The notes under the pieces are model-generated. The model saw only the letters and a list, made by a program, of their open reading frames with translations. It did no database searches and was not told the DNA's origin. Both the position numbers and the translations under genes were made by a program. DNA of 9,079 nt from Bordetella parapertussis (GTDB lineage: Bacteria; Pseudomonadota; Gammaproteobacteria; Burkholderiales; Burkholderiaceae_B). The DNA lies in the NCBI GenBank assembly GCA_945869355.1, contig CAMBPA010000036.1:1-9079 (forward strand), written 5' to 3'. Of this stretch, positions 1 through 6,084 are shown piece by piece. How positions within the stretch are numbered: position 1 is the stretch's first letter; each line of letters begins with the position of its first letter.

Positions 1-656
1 ACTTCTTGGTCCATGACAGGGTCTGAAAATCCTTTTTCAACCAACAAATCCCCAAAGTCATGCATGTCGACAAAGTCCGGTGTGCGTGTGCGCAACTTCG
101 CGTCGTGCAGCGCGCAGCGTAGCTCTTTTAATGTCGCAGGCCCGAAGCAGGAGAAGAACACCAAGCCGTTCGGGCGTAATACTCTGCCCCATTCCTGGAG
201 GACGTCGTGGGGGGCGGGATGCCAGTGCAAGCTCAAGTTAGACCATACGAGGTCGAGCGATTCGGGCGCTAAGTTGGTGTTGGCTAAATCCGCTTGGATC
301 CACCGAGCGCGCGGGCTACGCCCCATCAGTTTGAGTAGCCAACCTGGCATGCGGCGCGGCCATTGTTCTTGCGCGCGTCGTTGCGCGTGGTTGAGCAAGG
401 CGGGACAGTGATCAAGGCCGTAGTAGTGGGCACTAGGGTAGCGAGTATGCAACAGACCTAGTTGTTGCCCAGCACCACAGCCGGCATCCAGAATTTCAGT
501 AGGCTGCAAACGAATCAACTTTAGTCGTTGATCCATGCGCTGAGCGATCTCTGCATATAAAAACTGTGCATCCGATAGATCGCCGCGCCGCGCGAATTGC
601 CGCGCAACGTGGTTTGGGTAAATGGGCAGGCGCGTTGGCGTGGATGTCGAAGTCAT
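1..656 (-). CDS. BioC-like SAM-dependent methyltransferase (3' end cut by window edge)
   Basis: Reading leftwards from ATG at 656 gives 218 codons with no stop before the window edge, so the C-terminus is missing. This is a class I Rossmann methyltransferase. Motif I is ILDAGCGAGQQL (residues 55-66), an acidic GLD follows at 80-82, and a motif IV-like stretch LDLVWSNLSLHW (134-145) leads into GRVLRPNGLVFFSCFGPATL (157-176). The last two stretches and the N-terminal VARQFARR resemble BioC, which methylates malonyl-ACP at the start of biotin synthesis, and the BioC-like paralogues common in betaproteobacteria. No other biotin gene is visible here, so the substrate is not settled. An in-frame GTG at 665 is an alternative start; neither start has a clear ribosome binding site. 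It is divergent from comF. The family is clear, while the BioC role is inferred. Confidence 0.85.
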   Translation of the reverse strand, partial: MTSTSTPTRLPIYPNHVARQFARRGDLSDAQFLYAEIAQRMDQRLKLIRLQPTEILDAGCGAGQQLGLLHTRYPSAHYYGLDHCPALLNHAQRRAQEQWPRRMPGWLLKLMGRSPRARWIQADLANTNLAPESLDLVWSNLSLHWHPAPHDVLQEWGRVLRPNGLVFFSCFGPATLKELRCALHDAKLRTRTPDFVDMHDFGDLLVEKGFSDPVMDQE

Positions 657-698
657 AGTTTGCACACAAGCTACCAGCCGGCTCGGACAATGGTCGCT

Positions 699-703
699 GG
701 AGG
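699..703 (+). promoter_or_regulatory. Ribosome binding site of comF (decides the start)
   Basis: GGAGG lies 7 bases before the ATG at 711, a near-ideal Shine-Dalgarno site. The reading frame stays open far upstream, with ATGs at 597 and 690, but those would run into or close to the divergent methyltransferase gene and lack such a site. Confidence 0.8.
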
Positions 704-710
704 TATCAAA

Positions 711-1364
711 ATGTACTCTATTCGAGAGCTGTTTCGGCGCTGTTTAGGGGGCACGTGTCCCCTATGTGACTGGCCCGCCCCGGCAGGCGACCTATGTATT
801 CGCTGCGAAAGCACTGTGCAACGTGAGAAGATCCTGAGCCGAACAAGCGGGGGACTGACGGTAATTGCCGCGACGGTTTACGCGCGTCCGGGCGATCAAC
901 TGATGCGCGCGCTCAAGGAGGGTGGGCAGTTAAATCATGCAGGCTTATACGCACGCTTACTTTGGCGTGCGATGCGGTCAATGCAGCCATCCTTGCCACG
1001 CTTGACGGCACTGGTCCCGATCCCCGCCGACTTGCGCGCCGCACAGCGTCGTGGCTTTAACCCTGCATGCGAAATCGCAGTAGAACTTTCGCGGCTATCG
1101 CGTTTGCCAGTGAAACGCTTGTGGCTGGCGCGCACGCGCAGCGGCGAGAGCCAGAAGTCGCTGGATCGCACTGCGCGCCAGCAAAGTGTTTGTGGCCTTT
1201 ATACATGTGACAAGCCACTCCCAGAGGTTTGGGTTGGCTTGGTGGACGACGTGACCACGACTGGCAGTACGCTTGATGCTGCTGCCTATGCGCTGTGTCA
1301 AGCTGGAGCGCGTGGCGTAATCGGACTCGTCGGTGCAAAAACACCTATACGCGTCGATACCTGA
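711..1364 (+). CDS. comF: ComF family protein (phosphoribosyltransferase-like)
   Basis: A 217-residue protein, typical for ComF/GntX. The N-terminus carries a four-cysteine zinc-ribbon pattern: C16-P-L-C19 and C29-I-R-C32. The C-terminal half is a type I phosphoribosyltransferase fold. It has RRGFNPA (113-119) and the PRPP-binding loop LVDDVTTTGSTL (177-188), with the two adjacent aspartates and the TTGST turn of the family. ComF is needed for DNA uptake during natural transformation in several bacteria; in others GntX-type members act outside competence. The exact reaction is not known. The start at 711 is chosen from its strong ribosome binding site. It is followed 31 bases later by trmL on the same strand. 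The family assignment is firm; a competence role in this organism is inferred. Confidence 0.9.
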   Translation: MYSIRELFRRCLGGTCPLCDWPAPAGDLCIRCESTVQREKILSRTSGGLTVIAATVYARPGDQLMRALKEGGQLNHAGLYARLLWRAMRSMQPSLPRLTALVPIPADLRAAQRRGFNPACEIAVELSRLSRLPVKRLWLARTRSGESQKSLDRTARQQSVCGLYTCDKPLPEVWVGLVDDVTTTGSTLDAAAYALCQAGARGVIGLVGAKTPIRVDT

Positions 1365-1389
1365 CATTGAATGCTAGCTCTGGCACAAT
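1361..1389 (+). promoter_or_regulatory. Candidate promoter of trmL
   Basis: CTGACA (1361-1366, five of six matches to TTGACA) and CACAAT (1384-1389, four of six to TATAAT) are separated by 17 bases. The -35 box overlaps the comF stop codon. The predicted start of transcription falls at about 1396, the A of the trmL ATG. This is a pattern match by eye only. Confidence 0.4.
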
Positions 1390-1395
1390 GCCGCC

Positions 1396-1866
1396 ATGTT
1401 TCATGTGATCCTCGTTCAACCTGAAATCCCGCCTAACACGGGTAATGTCATTCGGCTGTGTGCGAACACGGGCGCGCGTCTGCATTTGGTCAAGCCGCTA
1501 GGCTTTACGGTGGATGACACCAAACTCAGACGCGCGGGTCTTGATTATCATGACTGGCAGCCGATCGACCAGTACGACAGTCTGGAGCAGGCGATTGCGG
1601 CCATCGGTACCCCTCTAGAGCGTGTGTTTGCGATCACGACAAAAGGGATGCGTCACGCTGGTGAAGTCGCCTATCAGCCAGGCGATGTGTTTGTGTTTGG
1701 TCGTGAAACGGCAGGCTTGTCGGCGCAACAGATGGGATTGTTTGCACCGGAGCAGCGCTTGCGTTTGCCGATGTTGCCCACCCAGCGCAGTTTGAATCTA
1801 TCGAATGCTGTGGCGGTGGTGGTGTTTGAAGCGTGGCGACAGCAAGGATATGCGGGCGCCAACTAA
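1396..1866 (+). CDS. trmL: tRNA (cytidine(34)-2'-O)-methyltransferase TrmL
   Basis: A 156-residue SPOUT-class (trefoil-knot) methyltransferase, the usual length for TrmL/YibK. The family methylates the ribose 2'-OH of the wobble nucleotide in certain leucine tRNAs using S-adenosylmethionine. Signature segments are PEIPPNTGNVIR (9-20), FGRETAGL (101-108, SAM-binding knot) and LPMLPTQRSLNLSNAVAV (124-141), the last holding the serine/asparagine motif of the knot. The protein is a minimal SPOUT domain with no added RNA-binding domain, as in E. coli. No Shine-Dalgarno sequence precedes the ATG. Translation may depend on a leaderless mRNA or on readthrough from comF 31 bases upstream. It converges with the Bug-family gene, with 17 bases between the two stop codons and no visible terminator. 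Confidence 0.95.
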   Translation: MFHVILVQPEIPPNTGNVIRLCANTGARLHLVKPLGFTVDDTKLRRAGLDYHDWQPIDQYDSLEQAIAAIGTPLERVFAITTKGMRHAGEVAYQPGDVFVFGRETAGLSAQQMGLFAPEQRLRLPMLPTQRSLNLSNAVAVVVFEAWRQQGYAGAN

Positions 1867-1883
1867 GTCGGCGCGAGATCGCA

Positions 1884-2906
1884 TCAGTCCAGTGATAGTT
1901 TTAGCCGAGCGATAACTTCGTCCCAGCGCGCAGTGTCTTCCTGCATCAAACGCGTGAGCTCCTGAGGGGTAGAGCCGACTGCCGTAAAGTATTGCGCGGC
2001 AAACTTTGCCTTGATGTCATCGCTTTGGATAATCAAAGACACTTCTTTTTGCAGGCGATGAATGATGTCGGTGGGTGTGCCGCCGGGGGCGAGTATCGCA
2101 TTCCAAGAAATCGCCTCAAAGCCTGGAAAGCCTTGGCGGGCAACAGGTTCGAGCCCAGGTAGCGCGGGCACTTCGGCGAGGCCTGTCATCGCAAGCGCTT
2201 TGACCTTCCCGCTTTTAACTTGGGTCATGGCAATGGCTGGAACCATGAACGCAGCTTGAATGTCTTGACCCATCATCGCAGTCATCACTTGAGGAAAGCC
2301 GAGGTATGGAATGTGGGCCAGGTCTATACCAGCCCGGTGTTTAAAGAGCTCCATCGCTAGATGCGATGCGCTACCAGGCCCGACAGAGCCATAGTTTGCA
2401 GCGCCCGGTTTGGATTTGACGTGCGCGACAAACTCAGAGATCGTGGTGGCCGGAAAAGCTGCACTGACAACGAGCACGTTAGGGCTGGTCGCAACCAGTG
2501 TGATGGGTGCGAGATCTTTAAAGGGATCGTAGCCGAGTGTTTTTTTATAAAGCGTTGCGGCCGTGACGAGCGGCCCGTTGATGGTGTAGAGCAGTGTGTA
2601 ACCATCAGGTGCCGCGCGCGCGGCCAAGCGGGTACCAATATTGCCACCTGCCCCGGGCTTGTTTTCGACGATGATGTTTTGGTTGAGCGCCTTTGACAAA
2701 GGTGTAGCCAACAGGCGTGCGAGCAGGTCTGGCGAGCTGCCAGCGGGAAAGGGAACGATGAGATGGATCGCGCGCTCAAGTGGCCAAGCCTGCTGGGCAT
2801 TCACGAGGTTCGAATGACCGCCAAGCATCAGCGTACAGCTGAGCACCAGCATGCGAGCCATGTTGCTCAGGGTGGGTACAGTGCACATTGTGATGAAAGA
2901 ACGCAC
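1884..2906 (-). CDS. Bug/TctC-family periplasmic solute-binding protein
   Basis: Tripartite tricarboxylate transporter receptor of the Bug family, 340 residues from a GTG at 2906. The GTG is preceded by GGAG with 7-base spacing and lies 4 bases after the gpsA stop, so translation is probably coupled. The N-terminus is an export signal: arginine 18, a hydrophobic stretch at about 19-30, and a likely cut after VNA (residue 37). The mature part opens with the family hallmark VPFPAGSSPDLLAR (51-64), then VENKPGAGGNIGT (80-92). These regions shape the carboxylate-binding cleft in solved Bug proteins. The ligand cannot be told from sequence. No TctA/TctB membrane genes are present, so it is an orphan receptor, as many Bug proteins are. 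A longer reading from ATG 2987 would overlap gpsA by 77 bases and spoil the signal peptide. Confidence 0.92.
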   Translation of the reverse strand: MRSFITMCTVPTLSNMARMLVLSCTLMLGGHSNLVNAQQAWPLERAIHLIVPFPAGSSPDLLARLLATPLSKALNQNIIVENKPGAGGNIGTRLAARAAPDGYTLLYTINGPLVTAATLYKKTLGYDPFKDLAPITLVATSPNVLVVSAAFPATTISEFVAHVKSKPGAANYGSVGPGSASHLAMELFKHRAGIDLAHIPYLGFPQVMTAMMGQDIQAAFMVPAIAMTQVKSGKVKALAMTGLAEVPALPGLEPVARQGFPGFEAISWNAILAPGGTPTDIIHRLQKEVSLIIQSDDIKAKFAAQYFTAVGSTPQELTRLMQEDTARWDEVIARLKLSLD

Positions 2907-2910
2907 GGCC

Positions 2911-3954
2911 TTACTCCATTGTCGCTTCGCGCGCGAGTAAGCGCGTGACGGCCTCGATTGGGGAAACGCCTTGAAATAAAACTTCACACACTGCTCGGGT
3001 AATAGGCATGTCGACCTTTAACGATCGCGCGCGCAGTAACACGGCCTGTGCGCAACGCGCACCTTCAGCCGTCAAGCCGCTGGCAAGAATTTCGGATAAG
3101 GAGCGCCCGTGGCCAATCTCGAGACCGACCTGTCGATTGCGTGACAGATCACCCGTTGCAGTTAGCACGAGATCTCCGAGCCCAGTAAGGCCATAGAACG
3201 TCGCTTGCCGAGCGCCGAGTGCCTCACCAAAGCGCGTCATTTCCGCGAGGCCTCGGGTAATGAGGGCGGCGCGCGCGTTGGTGCCAAGCCCGAGCCCGTC
3301 GCCGATACCGCAGGCGATTGCCATCACGTTTTTTAATGCCCCGCCTACCTCAACACCCACGACGTCATCGCTCGCGTAGACGCGCACAGGGCCTCCGTGC
3401 AGCGCAGCGATACAGTTCGAACGAAGCTCTGCGCTTGCGCTTGCGACGGTAAGTGCGACGGGCAAGCCTTGCGCGACTTCGCGCGCGAAGGAGGGACCAG
3501 AGAGAACGCCCGTTGCGATCGTTAACGAAGAGAGTAATGTTTCTTGTGCAATGTCAGAGGGCAGTTGCCCGCTGTTGGCTTCTAGTCCTTTACACGTCCA
3601 AACGACTCCGGCGATCCGATCGGTTCGATGCGCAAAGGCCCCGGTCAGTTGCTCACAGAGATCCCGCAACCCTGCAAGTGGAACGGCGAGAATTAACAAG
3701 CCAGTGGCAGAGTCGCTGCAGGCGTGTTCGAGCGCGCTGCTTAAGTCGTCGGTCGCCCGTAGCGAAGCGTGTAGCGCTATGTCGGGCAGGTATCGGTGGT
3801 TAGTATGTTTGGTACGAAGCTCATTGGCAACCCGACTATCGCGCGCCCAAAGCGCTGTGCTGCGATGGGAGGCAGCGATATTTGCAAGTGCCGTTCCCCA
3901 GGCACCCGCGCCTAGCACTGCAACGGGTCCTGTTTGGGCGTTAGCTGCGAGCAT
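2911..3954 (-). CDS. gpsA: Glycerol-3-phosphate dehydrogenase [NAD(P)+]
   Basis: GpsA reduces dihydroxyacetone phosphate to sn-glycerol 3-phosphate with NAD(P)H, supplying the backbone for phospholipid synthesis. From ATG 3954 the protein has 347 residues, a normal length. The Rossmann dinucleotide loop is [12 protein letters not shown] (13-24), with GAGAWG at 15-20. [10 protein letters not shown] is the conserved substrate-side motif. The helical C-terminal domain holds [17 protein letters not shown] with the expected catalytic lysine at K208, then [10 protein letters not shown] and [20 protein letters not shown]. All key motifs are intact. The start is not certain: an in-frame TTG at 3960 would add two residues, and neither start has a clear ribosome binding site. 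The gene follows secB by 21 bases and precedes the Bug gene by 4. Confidence 0.96.
   Translation of the reverse strand: MLAANAQTGPVAVLGAGAWGTALANIAASHRSTALWARDSRVANELRTKHTNHRYLPDIALHASLRATDDLSSALEHACSDSATGLLILAVPLAGLRDLCEQLTGAFAHRTDRIAGVVWTCKGLEANSGQLPSDIAQETLLSSLTIATGVLSGPSFAREVAQGLPVALTVASASAELRSNCIAALHGGPVRVYASDDVVGVEVGGALKNVMAIACGIGDGLGLGTNARAALITRGLAEMTRFGEALGARQATFYGLTGLGDLVLTATGDLSRNRQVGLEIGHGRSLSEILASGLTAEGARCAQAVLLRARSLKVDMPITRAVCEVLFQGVSPIEAVTRLLAREATME
2914..2917 (-). promoter_or_regulatory. Ribosome binding site of the Bug gene (decides the GTG start)
   Basis: On the minus strand GGAG is followed by 7 bases and then GTG at 2906. The site lies inside the last codons of gpsA, directly before its TAA stop. 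The internal ATGs at 2888 and 2861 lack a comparable site. Confidence 0.65.
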
Positions 3955-3975
3955 GGGCAAGATGTGTTCGGCGCG

Positions 3976-4491
3976 TTACTGGCGCGTCATGCCCGGAGGC
4001 AGGATTAAACCTGACTCCTTGTCAGCACCGGCCGCACCCGTTTCTTGCGCAGCTTGCGCAAGGCGCTGCTCGAACAGGGCTTGGAAATTCACTTCAGCCA
4101 GATGCAGGGGTGGCAAAGAGGTGCGCGTAATAGCGTCGGCCACGTTTGCGCGCAAATAGGGATACAACATCGTGGGACACACAATGCCCATGATCGGATC
4201 AAGCTGCTCAGCAGGGATATTGGCGATTTCAAAAATTGCCGCCTGTGTGGCTTCCACCAAATACAGCACCTTGTCTTTAATGCGCGTCGTGACGGTGACC
4301 GTCACGGTTGATTCGTAAACGGTCTCGGCAAGCGCTTGACCACCCACGTTGATCGCCACCTCAACTTCTGGCGCGTCTTGTTCCAGAAATATATTTGGAG
4401 CGTTGGGCATCTCTAGGGATAGGTCCTTGAGATAGACGCGCTGCATATTGAAGGAGGGCGCGTTTTCGGCTTGGGCGTTTTGGTCAGACAT
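3976..4491 (-). CDS. secB: Protein-export chaperone SecB
   Basis: SecB is a cytoplasmic homotetrameric chaperone. It keeps preproteins unfolded and hands them to SecA for export through SecYEG. The predicted protein has 171 residues, near the family norm, and opens with an acidic, glutamine-rich N-terminus. The family segment [19 protein letters not shown] comes next. [11 protein letters not shown] and the alternating valine/threonine beta-strand [13 protein letters not shown] follow. The conserved core ending is [17 protein letters not shown], and then [21 protein letters not shown] start at ATG 4491 because homology begins there. The frame is open upstream to 4614, but that stretch is unlike SecB and runs into grxC. 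Only a weak GGA lies upstream. A hairpin lies in the 52-base gap after grxC. Confidence 0.97.
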   Translation of the reverse strand: MSDQNAQAENAPSFNMQRVYLKDLSLEMPNAPNIFLEQDAPEVEVAINVGGQALAETVYESTVTVTVTTRIKDKVLYLVEATQAAIFEIANIPAEQLDPIMGIVCPTMLYPYLRANVADAITRTSLPPLHLAEVNFQALFEQRLAQAAQETGAAGADKESGLILPPGMTRQ

Positions 4492-4526
4492 AAAGAATCC
4501 AGAGACAAAAGGGAGAAAGAAAGAAT

Positions 4527-4549
4527 GGGTAAAGCGCAGCAGCTTACCC
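4527..4549 (-). promoter_or_regulatory. Stem-loop at the grxC-secB junction
   Basis: On the transcribed (minus) strand, GGGTAAGC and GCTTTACCC form a stem of eight pairs with one bulged T and a TGCTGC loop. The grxC stop codon lies in the 5' arm. A pyrimidine-rich, T-interrupted tail (4526 down to about 4505) follows. It could be a leaky terminator, a processing site or an mRNA-stability hairpin that sets the grxC:secB ratio. The tail lacks an unbroken T run, so a strong terminator is unlikely. Confidence 0.4.
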
Positions 4550-4801
4550 GTTGAGCAGAGGCAATAACTTCCCGTCGCGATCGAGCGCGGACAGGTCATC
4601 GAAACCACCGACATGGGTGTCGCCGATATAAATTTGGGGAACAGTGCGGCGCCCAGTACGTTCCATCATGATGGAACGCTGCTCGGTATCCTCATCGATG
4701 CGTATTTTTTCAATTTCAGCGACACCGCGCTGCGTGAGCAGCATCTCTGCACGTGAACAGTAGGGGCAGTAGCCCGTGGTGTACATGAGAACTTTGTTCA
4801 T
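4544..4801 (-). CDS. grxC: Glutaredoxin 3
   Basis: An 85-residue dithiol glutaredoxin, the standard length for GrxC. It reduces protein disulfides and mixed disulfides with glutathione as electron donor, in the cytoplasm. The active site is C12-P-Y-C15. The cis-proline motif TVP (53-55) is followed by QIYIG, and the glutathione-binding turn is GGFDDL (65-70). All functional residues are present. The ATG at 4801 has a good ribosome binding site (GGAG, 4809-4812 on the minus strand, 7-base spacing). It starts 12 bases after the rhodanese stop, so the two are almost certainly cotranscribed. The rhodanese-grxC-secB order is the same as yibN-grxC-secB in E. coli. Confidence 0.97.
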   Translation of the reverse strand: MNKVLMYTTGYCPYCSRAEMLLTQRGVAEIEKIRIDEDTEQRSIMMERTGRRTVPQIYIGDTHVGGFDDLSALDRDGKLLPLLNG

Positions 4802-4813
4802 GTTGTGACTCCG

Positions 4814-5224
4814 TTATTTAGTCGTAAGGGGGAGGCCAGCGGTAGACCAAGCCTTGACGCCGCCGTCCAGCACGCTGACAGCCGTAAAGCCTTGTGCGCG
4901 CAAGCGAGAGGCCGCGTCGATGGCGCTGCGGCCCATTTCGCAGACGAGGATCAGTGGTTTGTCTTTGGCAAGACTAGCCGCCTTCTTTTCAATGTCAGCC
5001 AAGGGGGCATGGCGCGCCTGGGGAATATGCCCGCCCTGGAACGCCTCGATTGAGCGCGTATCAAGTAAAACCGCGCCTTGATGGTTAATCATTTGTACGG
5101 CTTGGGTGCTGCTCACGGTAGCGCCGCCGCGGCCGCGTTGAATCATGGGCCACGCCAACGCGAGCCCCGAGCCAAGCGCGATGCCGATTAAAAGGAGATT
5201 GTTTTGATCTGAAAAGAAATCCAC
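4814..5224 (-). CDS. Membrane-anchored rhodanese-domain protein (YibN-like)
   Basis: A 136-residue protein with one N-terminal transmembrane segment (about residues 10-28, ending in WPMIQRGR) and a single rhodanese domain after it (about 38-133). The domain shows LLDTRSIEAFQGGHIPQARH (53-72) and the active-site loop CEMGRSA with the putative catalytic cysteine at C95. It ends in VLDGGVKAW. Such domains carry sulfane sulfur as a cysteine persulfide. The positive residues after the helix suggest the domain faces the cytoplasm. The natural substrate of YibN is not firmly known. Translation starts at a GTG (5224) with a weak GGA upstream, and no other start precedes the membrane helix. It is the first gene of the minus-strand operon and is divergent from gpmA. 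Confidence 0.9.
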   Translation of the reverse strand: MDFFSDQNNLLLIGIALGSGLALAWPMIQRGRGGATVSSTQAVQMINHQGAVLLDTRSIEAFQGGHIPQARHAPLADIEKKAASLAKDKPLILVCEMGRSAIDAASRLRAQGFTAVSVLDGGVKAWSTAGLPLTTK

Positions 5225-5271
5225 GGTGTGTCCAAAAGAGGCGGTTTAGCCCCAAAAAAAGGGTCGACTGG

Positions 5272-5319
5272 TTGTAAAGACAAAGACAATTATAAAATGG
5301 TGCTTTAACTACACTTTAA
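5272..5319. promoter_or_regulatory. Candidate divergent promoters for the rhodanese and gpmA operons
   Basis: On the minus strand, TATAAT (5294-5289) is a perfect -10 box, with a weak TTAAAG (5319-5314) 19 bases upstream. On the plus strand, TAAAAT (5293-5298) or TATAAA (5291-5296) can act as a -10. TTGTAA (5272-5277) is a suboptimally spaced -35: 15 bases before TAAAAT. The two -10 boxes overlap, so polymerases bound in opposite directions would compete. Two copies of CTTTAAC (5303-5309 and 5314-5320) lie 11 bases apart, about one helical turn. This is the only non-coding gap of note in the window. Confidence 0.5.
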
Positions 5320-5331
5320 CCTGTGTCTGCC

Positions 5332-6084
5332 ATGTATAAATTAGTCTTAATGCGTCACGGCGAAAGCCAATGGAACCTCGAAAACCGATTCACCGGTTGG
5401 ACGGACATCGATTTGACCGAGGCGGGCCGCGACCAGGCGCGTCGCGCCGGAGAGCTGCTCAAGGAAAAAGGCTATGTTTTTGACGTGGCTTTTACGTCGG
5501 TTCTCAAGCGCGCGATTCGTACCCTTTGGATTGCGCTCGACGCCATGGATACGATGTATTTGCCCGTTCACAACAACTGGCGCTTAAATGAGCGCCACTA
5601 CGGAGACTTGCAGGGACTCAACAAAGCGGAGATGGCCGCCCAGTATGGCGATGAGCAGGTGCTGATTTGGCGCCGCGCTTACGCAATAGCGCCTAACCCT
5701 ATTGCGCTCGATGATCCGCGCCACCCCCGGTTTGATCCACGTTATGCCAAGCTGACCCCTCAGCAACTGCCTGCTACGGAATGCCTCCAAGACACCGTGG
5801 CGCGCGTGTTGCCCTTTTGGGCTGAGACGATTGCGCCCTCAATACGAGCGGGCCGTCGGGTGCTGGTCGCCGCCCATGGCAATAGCCTGCGGGCGTTGAT
5901 CATGCACTTGGACAACGTGTCTGATGACGATATTGTCCACCTCAATATCCCGACAGGTCAGCCCCTGGTGTACGAGTTAGACAAAGATTTGCGTCCAATC
6001 CGACATTACTACCTGGGCGATCCCGCGGAAATTGAAGCAGCGATGGCGGCGGTAGCGGCACAAGGGAAAGCCAAGAAAGCGTGA
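5332..6084 (+). CDS. gpmA: 2,3-bisphosphoglycerate-dependent phosphoglycerate mutase
   Basis: GpmA interconverts 3- and 2-phosphoglycerate in glycolysis and gluconeogenesis through a phosphohistidine intermediate. The protein has 250 residues, exactly the size of the bacterial dPGM family. The catalytic signature [10 protein letters not shown] (6-15) contains the phosphorylated histidine H9. [13 protein letters not shown] follows, then [13 protein letters not shown] with the family glutamate, and [15 protein letters not shown] with the second catalytic histidine H182. The ATG at 5332 is chosen because it matches the family N-terminus; a GTG at 5323 would add three residues. There is no clear Shine-Dalgarno site. 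The stop overlaps the envC start by 4 bases (GTGA). In E. coli the same locus carries the unrelated cofactor-independent gpmM. Confidence 0.97.
   Translation: MYKLVLMRHGESQWNLENRFTGWTDIDLTEAGRDQARRAGELLKEKGYVFDVAFTSVLKRAIRTLWIALDAMDTMYLPVHNNWRLNERHYGDLQGLNKAEMAAQYGDEQVLIWRRAYAIAPNPIALDDPRHPRFDPRYAKLTPQQLPATECLQDTVARVLPFWAETIAPSIRAGRRVLVAAHGNSLRALIMHLDNVSDDDIVHLNIPTGQPLVYELDKDLRPIRHYYLGDPAEIEAAMAAVAAQGKAKKA

Noticed and set aside
13..411. 132-codon open frame on the plus strand
   Set aside because: It is antisense to the methyltransferase, which has clear motifs; the composition looks like a shadow.
597..710. Longer ComF reading frame starting at 597
   Set aside because: The extra 38 codons overlap the divergent methyltransferase, look unlike ComF and lack a ribosome binding site; the GGAGG-preceded ATG at 711 fits better.
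1867..1883. Terminator between the convergent trmL and Bug genes
   Set aside because: Only a four-pair GCGA/TCGC element is present in 17 bases, with no T run on either side.
2837..2852. Possible lipobox in the Bug signal peptide (LVLSC)
   Set aside because: The hydrophobic stretch before the cysteine is too short and continues after it, and the -2 residue is atypical; a normal signal peptidase I site after VNA fits better.
2907..2987. Longer Bug reading frame from ATG 2987
   Set aside because: It overlaps gpsA by 77 bases and places a basic, non-secretory stretch in front of the signal peptide; GTG 2906 has a good ribosome binding site.
300..3040. Frequent GCGCGC runs as a possible repeat or uptake signal
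   Set aside because: They are spread through coding sequence, vary in length and context, and fit the Ala/Arg codon preference of a GC-rich genome; a count against a shuffled-codon control would be needed.
3551..4159. 202-codon open frame on the plus strand
   Set aside because: It lies antisense to intact gpsA and secB, shows no recognisable domain, and GC-rich codon bias alone produces such shadows.
4288..4306. Perfect inverted repeat CGTGACGGT-G-ACCGTCACG
   Set aside because: It lies in secB where alternating valine and threonine codons of a beta-strand produce GTGAC/GTCAC symmetry by themselves.
5250..5263. CCCC-A7-GGG element as a terminator
   Set aside because: A three-pair stem with an all-A loop is too weak, and it lies in a 5' leader, not after a gene.
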